Assembly: GCA_018715165.1 (NCBI GenBank) | Contig: DVMC01000043.1 | Location: 1 to 11,261, forward strand | Source: Limiplasma pullistercoris | GTDB lineage: Bacteria; Bacillota; Clostridia; Christensenellales; Aristaeellaceae | Reading direction: 5' to 3' | Length of the DNA stretch: 11,261 bases | Part shown: positions 6,491-11,261 of the stretch, piece by piece | Layout of the letters: each line of letters begins with the position of its first letter | Numbering within the stretch: position 1 is the stretch's first letter | The notes under the pieces: model-generated | Database searches by the model: none | What the model was told of the DNA's origin: nothing | What the model saw: only the letters and a program-made list of their open reading frames with translations | Made by a program: the position numbers and the translations under genes

Positions 6491-7015
6491 GTGGCGAGCC
6501 TGTACGACCTCAACCCCTTCGAGCTGCTGGGCCTCAAGCCCGGAGCGGACGCGCAGGAGGTGCGTGCCGCCTACCGACGGCTGGTCAAAAAGTGTCATCC
6601 CGATCAGTTTCAGGACGACCAGCGCCAAAAGGCCGCGCAGGAGCAGCTGCTTCAGCTCAACCTGGCCTATGAGGCGGCCCTCAAGCTGGCCTCGCAGCAC
6701 CGGGTGGGCTTCAACCTGATCTCCCAGGAGGAGGCCAAGCACTTTGCCCAGCGCCTGATCGACCAGGGCAATCTGGAAAGCGCGCTCAGGCAGCTGGCCC
6801 GCGCCGATGGCAAGGATGCGGACTGGTACTTTTTGCAGGGCAAGATCCTCATGGGCCTGCGGCAGTACGAAACCGCCCATCAGAGCTTTCGAGAAGCCGT
6901 CCGGCGCGATCCCGACAATCGCAAATACCGCGAGGGCGCGCTGGACGCGGCGCTCGCCATGAAAAAAAACCGTTCCTTTGCGCACAGGCTCAAGGATGCG
7001 CTGGGACGCAAATAG
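6491..7015 (+). CDS. J-domain protein with C-terminal TPR repeat
   Basis: This gene encodes 174 residues. The N-terminal J domain (about 8-65) contains the HPD motif (residues 36-38, in KKCHPDQF) that stimulates Hsp70/DnaK ATPase activity. It lacks the Gly/Phe-rich and zinc-finger regions of true DnaJ. The second half is helical, with a clear TPR-like repeat (about 111-145, DWYFLQGKILMGLRQYETAH and following) and a basic end. It is therefore a type III J-protein that probably recruits DnaK to a client through the TPR part. The client is unknown. GTG 6491 is the annotated start, but it lies within the ribosome site GGGAGG (6486-6491). In-frame CTG at 6500 has ideal 8-base spacing and may be the true start. 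It probably shares the murA transcript and is followed by a terminator. Confidence 0.85.
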   Translation: MASLYDLNPFELLGLKPGADAQEVRAAYRRLVKKCHPDQFQDDQRQKAAQEQLLQLNLAYEAALKLASQHRVGFNLISQEEAKHFAQRLIDQGNLESALRQLARADGKDADWYFLQGKILMGLRQYETAHQSFREAVRRDPDNRKYREGALDAALAMKKNRSFAHRLKDALGRK

Positions 7016-7034
7016 CAAGCAGGCTGGCATCCAG

Positions 7035-7065
7035 GGCAGGCACAAGATAAGCCTGCCGTTTTTTT
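7035..7065 (+). terminator. Intrinsic terminator after the murA/J-domain operon
   Basis: GGCAGGC (7035-7041) and GCCTGCC (7051-7057) form a perfect 7-bp stem with a 9-base loop, followed by G and seven T residues (7059-7065). This is a classic Rho-independent terminator, starting 20 bases after the J-domain gene stop. Confidence 0.85.
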
Positions 7066-7102
7066 ATGCCTCCGGCGCGGCTGCGCCATCCTTCGCGCCG
7101 CG

Positions 7103-7137
7103 TTTCGACATATCCGCCACCCTGTGTGCACTATACT
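7103..7137 (+). promoter_or_regulatory. spoIIG promoter with Spo0A box and long spacer
   Basis: TCGACA (7105-7110, five of six bases of the -35 consensus) and TATACT (7132-7137) are separated by 21 bases instead of about 17. TTTCGACA (7103-7110) reads TGTCGAAA on the other strand, a perfect match to the Spo0A box TGNCGAA, and it overlaps the -35. The spoIIG promoter of Bacillus subtilis is known for sigma-A use, Spo0A activation and a spacer of about 22 bases, so the same design seems conserved here. Transcription would begin near 7144, about 27 bases before the spoIIGA start. Confidence 0.68.
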
Positions 7138-7170
7138 ACATGCATGCCAAGCAAAAGGGAGGCGCGGACG

Positions 7171-7947
7171 GTGGTGCACGCGGAGGCTTACTTTTTGTGG
7201 AACGCGGCCATGTGCCTGTGCGCCCTGCCGCTGGGAGGCAAGCTGGCGGGCCTGCCCGCGCCGGGCCGCGGCGCGTTGGCGGCCTCCGCAGGGCTGGCCG
7301 GAGCGCTATCGCTGTGCGCGCTGGTCCTGCCGCCCCTGCAGCTTCTGGCGCTGGGCAGCCTGCCCTGCGCCGTGGCGCTGTGCTTCCGCACGCACGGCCT
7401 GGGGCCCTGCCTGCGCGGCTGCGTGACCACGCTGGGCGCGTCGCTTATCCTGGGCGGCGGGGCGCAGGCGCTCACGGCGCGCGGCGTGCCCGCGCCGTTT
7501 GCGCTTCTGGCCGGTGCAGGCGTGGCGCTGCTGGTGTACCTGCTGGCCACCCTCCTGCCAGGCGCCCTGTGCGACGTGCGGCAGGTGGAGTTGCGCGTGG
7601 ACGGCAACGCCGTGATTCTGCCCGCCATGCTGGACAGCGGCAACCTTCTGCGCGACCCCGTGACGGGGCTTCCGGTGCTGGTGGTCCCGCGCAAGGCGGC
7701 CAGGCTCCTGTTTCCCGGCGTGCGCGACCTGAGCGACCTGGCTTCCCTGCCGCTGGGCTTCCGGCTGCTCAACGTGCGAACGGCGGCGGGTTCGGCCCTT
7801 CTGCCCCTGTTCCGTCCCGACGAGTGCCGCCTGTATCTCAACGGGCATTCCTCGCAGGCGCGGCTATTGGTGGCAGTGGCCGGGCCGGAATACGGCGGCG
7901 CGCAGGCTTTGGTACCCATGGCCGCCCTCTCGGCGTCCTTTTCCTGA
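7171..7947 (+). CDS. spoIIGA: Pro-sigma-E processing protease SpoIIGA
   Basis: SpoIIGA is a membrane-embedded aspartic protease that removes the pro-sequence of SigE in the mother cell after a signal (SpoIIR) from the forespore. The 258-residue product has a hydrophobic N-terminal half with about five membrane segments (to about residue 130) and a soluble C-terminal half. The active-site motif is MLDSGNLLRDPVTGLP, with the presumed catalytic aspartate D155 in D-S-G-N. This corresponds to the DTGN motif of the family. GTG 7171 is chosen because AAGGGAGG ends 8 bases upstream. GTG 7174 is the alternative, and upstream ATG codons lie in or before the promoter. It is shorter than the Bacillus protein (about 309 residues), mainly in loops. 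sigE follows after 41 bases. Confidence 0.9.
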   Translation: MVHAEAYFLWNAAMCLCALPLGGKLAGLPAPGRGALAASAGLAGALSLCALVLPPLQLLALGSLPCAVALCFRTHGLGPCLRGCVTTLGASLILGGGAQALTARGVPAPFALLAGAGVALLVYLLATLLPGALCDVRQVELRVDGNAVILPAMLDSGNLLRDPVTGLPVLVVPRKAARLLFPGVRDLSDLASLPLGFRLLNVRTAAGSALLPLFRPDECRLYLNGHSSQARLLVAVAGPEYGGAQALVPMAALSASFS

Positions 7948-7988
7948 CGATCTACGGCCCGCGCATGCGGGGTGAGGAGGTACAAGGT

Positions 7989-8702
7989 ATGAATCAATCA
8001 CCCGAAAGGCTTCATCTGGCGTTTCAGCGGCTTCTGATGCGGCTTTTTCCGCAGGAGCTGTTCTATATCGGCGGCCCCGACCCCCTGCCCCCGCCCCTCT
8101 CGCCCGAAGAGGAGCGCGCCCTGGCCCTGCGCCTCAAGGAGCACGACGAGTCCGCCCGACGCACGCTGATCGAGCACAACCTGCGGCTGGTGGTATTCAT
8201 CGCCCGGCGCTTTGAAAACACGGGGATTCCGCTGGAGGACCTCATCTCCATCGGCACCATCGGGCTGATCAAGGCCGTGGGCACCTTCGACGCCGAAAAG
8301 AAGATCAAAATGGCCACCTATGCCAGCCGCTGCATCGAAAACGAAATCCTGATGTTCCTGCGAAAGACCTCCAAGCTGCGCCTGGAGGTGAGTCTGGACG
8401 AGCCGCTCAAAACCGACTGGGACGGAAACGAGCTGCTGCTCAGCGACGTGCTGGGGACCCGGCCGGACACGGTGTCGGTCAACCTCGACCAGGAGATCGA
8501 GCGCGAGATCCTGCGCGACGCGCTGGAACACCTGGGCGCGCGGGAGAAGCGCATCATCATGCTGCGCTTCGGGCTGGGCGGCCAGCGCGAGCGCACCCAG
8601 AAGGAGGTGGCCGACCTACTGGGCATTTCCCAGAGCTACATCTCCCGGCTGGAAAAGCGCATCCTAAGCCGCCTGCACACCGAGCTCAAGCGCATCGGAT
8701 GA
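7989..8702 (+). CDS. sigE: RNA polymerase sporulation sigma factor SigE (pro-form)
   Basis: SigE directs early mother-cell transcription during sporulation. The 237-residue product is of family length (Bacillus pro-SigE is 239). It begins with an amphipathic pro-sequence (about residues 1-24) running into FYIGGPDPLPPPLS, equivalent to the YYIGG region where SpoIIGA cuts. Core regions follow: NLRLVVFIARRFENTG (2.1), DLISIGTIGLIKAV (2.2), YASRCIENEI (111-120, region 2.4) and the region 4.2 helix-turn-helix TQKEVADLLGISQSYISR (203-220). ATG 7989 has a perfect GAGGAGG 8 bases upstream. The same frame is open far upstream through spoIIGA, but only by chance. SigG, the usual next gene, is absent, and a murG-type gene follows instead. 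Confidence 0.96.
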   Translation: MNQSPERLHLAFQRLLMRLFPQELFYIGGPDPLPPPLSPEEERALALRLKEHDESARRTLIEHNLRLVVFIARRFENTGIPLEDLISIGTIGLIKAVGTFDAEKKIKMATYASRCIENEILMFLRKTSKLRLEVSLDEPLKTDWDGNELLLSDVLGTRPDTVSVNLDQEIEREILRDALEHLGAREKRIIMLRFGLGGQRERTQKEVADLLGISQSYISRLEKRILSRLHTELKRIG

Positions 8703-8713
8703 GGGCCGGGCCG

Positions 8714-8741
8714 TGCACAAAAGCCCAAAATGTGGTATACT
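8714..8741 (+). promoter_or_regulatory. Promoter of the murG-type gene
   Basis: TATACT (8736-8741) is preceded by TGG, an extended -10. TGCACA (8714-8719) lies 16 bases upstream as a weak -35. The transcript would start near 8748, about 40 bases before the ATG. No convincing terminator separates it from sigE, so read-through from the sporulation operon is also possible. Confidence 0.58.
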
Positions 8742-8747
8742 AAGCCT

Positions 8748-8761
8748 GCCGGACATCCGGC
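8748..8761. repeat. Short inverted repeat in the murG-type leader
   Basis: GCCGGA (8748-8753) and TCCGGC (8756-8761) are perfect inverted copies two bases apart, at or just after the predicted transcription start and before the ribosome site TTAGGAG (8774-8780). It could be a small operator or a leader hairpin (GCCGG/CCGGC with a four-base loop). There is no T-run, so it is not a terminator. Confidence 0.4.
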
Positions 8762-8786
8762 CAAATCACCAGCTTAGGAGCGCGCC

Positions 8787-9857
8787 ATGAGCAAACGCAT
8801 CGTACTGACGGGCGGCGGCACCGCCGGGCACGTCACGCCCCATCTGAGCCTGATCCCGCACCTGCGCGAGGCAGGCTATGAAATCCACTACATCGGCACG
8901 GAAAATGGCATTGAACACCAGATGATGGCCCGGTTCCCCGACATCACCTACCACGCCGTCAAAAGCGGCAAGCTGCGCCGCTACTTCAGCGTGCAGAACT
9001 TCACCGACCCCTTCCGGGTGATCTGGGGCGCGTTTCAGAGCATCGGCCTCATGCGCCGCCTCAAGCCCGACGTGTGCTTTTCCAAGGGCGGCTTCGTGAG
9101 CGTGCCGGTGGTGTTTGGCGCATGGCTGTGCCGCGTGCCGGCCGTATGCCACGAAAGCGACCTCACCCCCGGCCTGGCGAATCGCATTTGCGCGCGCTTC
9201 GCCACCAAGGTAGCGGCGACGTTCCCTGAATGCGCCCGCGCGCTGGGCAAAAAGGGCGTGCTGACGGGCACCCCGCTCAGGCCGGAGCTCTTCCACGGCA
9301 GCCGCGCGGCAGGGCTGGCGCTGGCCGGCTTCGACGGGCAGAAGCCCGTGCTGCTCATGACGGGCGGGAGCCTGGGCGCGCAGAGCGTCAACCGCTGCCT
9401 GCGCGAAGCCCTGCCGGAGCTGCTCAACCGCTTCGACGTTCTGCACCTGTGCGGCAAGGGCAACCTGGACGAAAGCCTCATGGGAACGAAAGGCTACTGC
9501 CAGAAGGAGTTCCTTTCCGATGAAATGCCCGATGCGCTGGCCGTGGCCGACGTGGTTTTGAGCCGTGCGGGCAGCAATACGTTAAGCGAGCTGCTGGCGC
9601 TGCACAAGCCCATGCTGCTGGTGCCCTATCCGCTGGGCGCAAGCCGCGGCGACCAGATTGAAAACGCCAAAAGCTATGCCCGGCAGGGGCTGGCGCGCGT
9701 GCTGATGCAGGAGGACATGACCGCCCGCACGCTGACGGACGCGCTGTTCAAGCTCCTTGACGAGCGCTCGGAGCTGCTGGCTGCGCTGGAAGCCTACCCG
9801 GTCAAGGACGGCACGCAGGCCGTGCTCAAGCTGATCGAGGATGCGCGGAAAAAATAA
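8787..9857 (+). CDS. murG: MurG-type UDP-GlcNAc:lipid I N-acetylglucosaminyltransferase
   Basis: MurG adds GlcNAc to undecaprenyl-PP-MurNAc-pentapeptide at the inner membrane face, forming lipid II. The 356-residue product has the GT-B fold pattern. The N-terminal loop is TGGGTAGHVTPHL (8-20), and FSKGGFVSVPVVF (98-110) follows. The acceptor-side loop is HESDLTPGLANR (122-133). The C-terminal donor domain has TGGSLGAQSVN (192-202) and SRAGSNTLSELLALHKP (259-275). HESDxTPGL and GASRGDQIENA differ from the classical HEQN...PG and ADNHQ motifs, so this belongs to the variant branch common in Clostridia and some Bacillus, which can coexist with a classical MurG. ATG 8787 has TTAGGAG 6 bases upstream. 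It has its own promoter and a strong terminator. Confidence 0.88.
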   Translation: MSKRIVLTGGGTAGHVTPHLSLIPHLREAGYEIHYIGTENGIEHQMMARFPDITYHAVKSGKLRRYFSVQNFTDPFRVIWGAFQSIGLMRRLKPDVCFSKGGFVSVPVVFGAWLCRVPAVCHESDLTPGLANRICARFATKVAATFPECARALGKKGVLTGTPLRPELFHGSRAAGLALAGFDGQKPVLLMTGGSLGAQSVNRCLREALPELLNRFDVLHLCGKGNLDESLMGTKGYCQKEFLSDEMPDALAVADVVLSRAGSNTLSELLALHKPMLLVPYPLGASRGDQIENAKSYARQGLARVLMQEDMTARTLTDALFKLLDERSELLAALEAYPVKDGTQAVLKLIEDARKK

Positions 9858-9882
9858 TCCCCCGGAAACGCGATTTTGCATA

Positions 9883-9926
9883 GAAAGGGACCTGCCCAAT
9901 GCAGACGGGCAGGTCCCTTTCGTTTT
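9883..9926 (+). terminator. Intrinsic terminator after the murG-type gene
   Basis: GAAAGGGACCTGCCC (9883-9897) and its exact inverted copy (9907-9921) form a perfect 15-bp stem with a 9-base loop, followed by G and four T residues on the plus strand. It lies 25 bases after the murG stop and also 18 bases beyond the end of the convergent permease gene. It may therefore work in both directions, although the minus-strand T-run is poor. Confidence 0.82.
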
Positions 9927-9939
9927 GGGCTCGATACTG

Positions 9940-10782
9940 TCAGCCCTTGACAGCTCCGGCCATCACGCCGCTGACGATGTACTTCTGGCAGGTGAGGTAG
10001 AAGATGATGATGGGCAGAATGCTGATCATGATCAGCGCCATCACCGCGCCCAGGTCCACATGGCCGTAGCTGCCCTGCAGGTACTGAATGTGGATGGGAA
10101 TGGTCTTGTACTTGGTGCGGTCCAACACCAGGTAGGGCAGGAGGTAGTCGTTCCACACCCACATGATCTCCAGCACGCCCACGGAGATGAAGATGGGCTT
10201 GAGCATGGGGAACACCACTGAGAAGAACGTGCGCATCGGTCCGCAGCCGTCGATGGCGGCGGCCTCCTCGATGGCCAGCGGCATGCCCTTGACAAATCCT
10301 GTGAACATGAATACCGCCAGCCCTGCGCCGAATCCCAGGTAGATCACCGGGATGGTCCAGGGGGTGTCCAGGTCCAGCACGTTGGCCGTCTTGGCCAGCG
10401 TGAACATGACCATCTGGAAGGGCACGATCATGGAGAACACGCACAGGTAATACACCACGCGGGAGAACACATCATCCACGCGGGAAATATACCACGCGGC
10501 CATCGACGTGCAGATCAGAATCAGCGCGGCCGACAGGATGGTGATGACAAAGCTGTAGGCGACGGAGTTGATGAAGGGATATTCGCCCACGGTCATGCCG
10601 GTCTGGTAGTTGCCCCAGCCCACGAAGCTTTCGGCGTTGGGCAGGGCGAAGGTGTTGGTGTTGATGGAGGCGTTGCTCTTGAAGGAATTGAAGAGCACGA
10701 CCACGATGGGCATCATGTACGCGATGCTGATGAGCACAAACAGCGCGGTCAGGATGTTCTTGCCGATGCGTTCACGCCGCAT
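9940..10782 (-). CDS. Carbohydrate ABC importer permease, MalG-like
   Basis: This gene encodes 280 residues with six membrane segments (about 10-31, 71-96, 107-130, 141-163, 196-217, 243-265) and a basic N-terminus, the MalG pattern of the CUT1 sugar importer family. The EAA loop that contacts the ATPase is clear: IEEAAAIDGCGPMRTFFSVV, then FP (171-192). The C-terminus GVMAGAVKG is also characteristic. The substrate cannot be told from the permease, and sugars or oligosaccharides are typical. ATG 10782 overlaps the stop of the upstream permease as TAATG, with GGGAGG 10 bases upstream inside that gene, so translation is probably coupled. No ATPase gene is in the window. CUT1 systems often use a shared MsmX-like ATPase. 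Confidence 0.93.
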   Translation of the reverse strand: MRRERIGKNILTALFVLISIAYMMPIVVVLFNSFKSNASINTNTFALPNAESFVGWGNYQTGMTVGEYPFINSVAYSFVITILSAALILICTSMAAWYISRVDDVFSRVVYYLCVFSMIVPFQMVMFTLAKTANVLDLDTPWTIPVIYLGFGAGLAVFMFTGFVKGMPLAIEEAAAIDGCGPMRTFFSVVFPMLKPIFISVGVLEIMWVWNDYLLPYLVLDRTKYKTIPIHIQYLQGSYGHVDLGAVMALIMISILPIIIFYLTCQKYIVSGVMAGAVKG

Positions 10783-11261
10783 TACTGCTGCACCTCCCTG
10801 CTATGAGTGGCGCGCAGCTGGATGAGCGCGATGGCCGCCACCAGAATGAAGAACAGCACGGCCTTGGCCTGGCCCATGCCGCGGGAGTTGGAGTTGAGGT
10901 AGAAGGTGTTGTAGATGTTGAGCGCCAGCATTTCGGTGGAGCGGATGATGGTGCCGTCCGGCTGAAAGGTGAAGGGCTGGCCGCCGGTGAGCACCAGGTT
11001 CTGGTCAAAGAGCTTGAAGCCATTGGTCAGCGTCAGGAAGGTGCAGATGGTGATGGAGGGCATCACCGTGGGGATGGTGATGTTCCACAGGATGTGCCAG
11101 CCGTTGGCGCCGTCGATCTTGGCGGCTTCGATCATGTCGTCGGACACGGATTGCAGGCCGGCGATGTAGATAATCATCATATAGCCGATCTGCTGCCAGC
11201 ACAGCATGATGATCAGGCCCCAGTAGCCGTAGGTGGCATTGAGGACGATGGAGGTGTTGTA
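10782..11261 (-). CDS. Carbohydrate ABC importer permease, MalF/UgpA-like (5' end outside window)
   Basis: The C-terminal 159 residues are present, and the gene runs in from the right edge. The EAA loop is MIEAAKIDGANGWHILWNIT, then IP, and is followed by membrane segments. YIAGLQSV just before it is typical of MalF/UgpA-like CUT1 permeases. A polar stretch near residues 82-118 of the visible part (GGQPFTFQPDG through NSNSRGMGQ) is the usual loop before the last helix. Its stop overlaps the start of the second permease by one base (TAATG), so the two proteins form the transmembrane heterodimer. The solute-binding protein gene is expected upstream, outside the window. Confidence 0.92.
   Translation of the reverse strand, partial: YNTSIVLNATYGYWGLIIMLCWQQIGYMMIIYIAGLQSVSDDMIEAAKIDGANGWHILWNITIPTVMPSITICTFLTLTNGFKLFDQNLVLTGGQPFTFQPDGTIIRSTEMLALNIYNTFYLNSNSRGMGQAKAVLFFILVAAIALIQLRATHSREVQQ

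Noticed and set aside
5462..7045. A 527-codon open frame on the minus strand opposite murA and the J-domain gene
   Set aside because: It has the same mirror-image composition, no recognisable motif, and runs across two real genes and toward a terminator.
6978..8702. A 574-codon open frame containing sigE at its end, suggesting a fusion protein
   Set aside because: The first 337 residues are an out-of-frame reading of spoIIGA and cross a terminator and the spoIIG promoter. sigE has its own GAGGAGG and ATG at 7989.
8702..8730. A possible terminator directly after sigE (GGGC ... GCCC)
   Set aside because: The stem is only four base pairs and is followed by A residues rather than T, so it should not terminate.

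Overview
The window looks like chromosomal core sequence from an endospore-forming, GC-rich member of the Clostridia (Bacillota). The strongest evidence is spoIIGA followed directly by sigE, the membrane protease and the sigma factor of the early mother cell. Strong GAGG-type ribosome-binding sites and consensus-like sigma-A promoters agree with this. Coding regions are very GC-rich, while the promoter regions are visibly more AT-rich. I see no insertion sequence, phage, CRISPR array, tRNA or rRNA.

Layout. (1) 1-1730, minus strand: the N-terminal part of an NADP-type glutamate dehydrogenase (gdhA, cut by the window edge) and recF, each with its own extended -10 promoter. (2) 1755-4699, plus strand: a compact operon of a COG2509-type FAD oxidoreductase, an ECF-transporter S component and a HAD phosphatase of the beta-phosphoglucomutase type. 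(3) 4694-4966, minus strand: a small two-helix membrane protein that meets the HAD gene tail to tail and has its own good promoter. (4) 5096-7065, plus strand: murA and a J-domain/TPR protein, closed by an intrinsic terminator. (5) 7103-8702, plus strand: spoIIGA-sigE behind a promoter that overlaps a Spo0A box. (6) 8714-9926, plus strand: a MurG-type glycosyltransferase with its own promoter and terminator. (7) 9940-11261, minus strand: two inner-membrane permeases of a carbohydrate-type ABC importer, the upstream one cut by the window edge.

How it fits together. MurA (first committed step) and MurG (lipid II formation) flank the sporulation pair, as in the division and cell wall (dcw) clusters of spore formers. 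The usual ftsQ/ftsZ genes and sigG are missing here, so the cluster is rearranged. SpoIIGA is expected to cut the pro-sequence from SigE after asymmetric division.

The window is mostly ordinary core genome, and I do not see a convincing new multi-gene system. The best leads are regulatory. The murA leader has a strong Shine-Dalgarno sequence 21 bases from the start codon, with a hairpin between them. The spoIIG promoter has an over-long spacer and a Spo0A box. The divergent murA/small-membrane-protein promoters and the J-domain protein between murA and spoIIGA also deserve a look.
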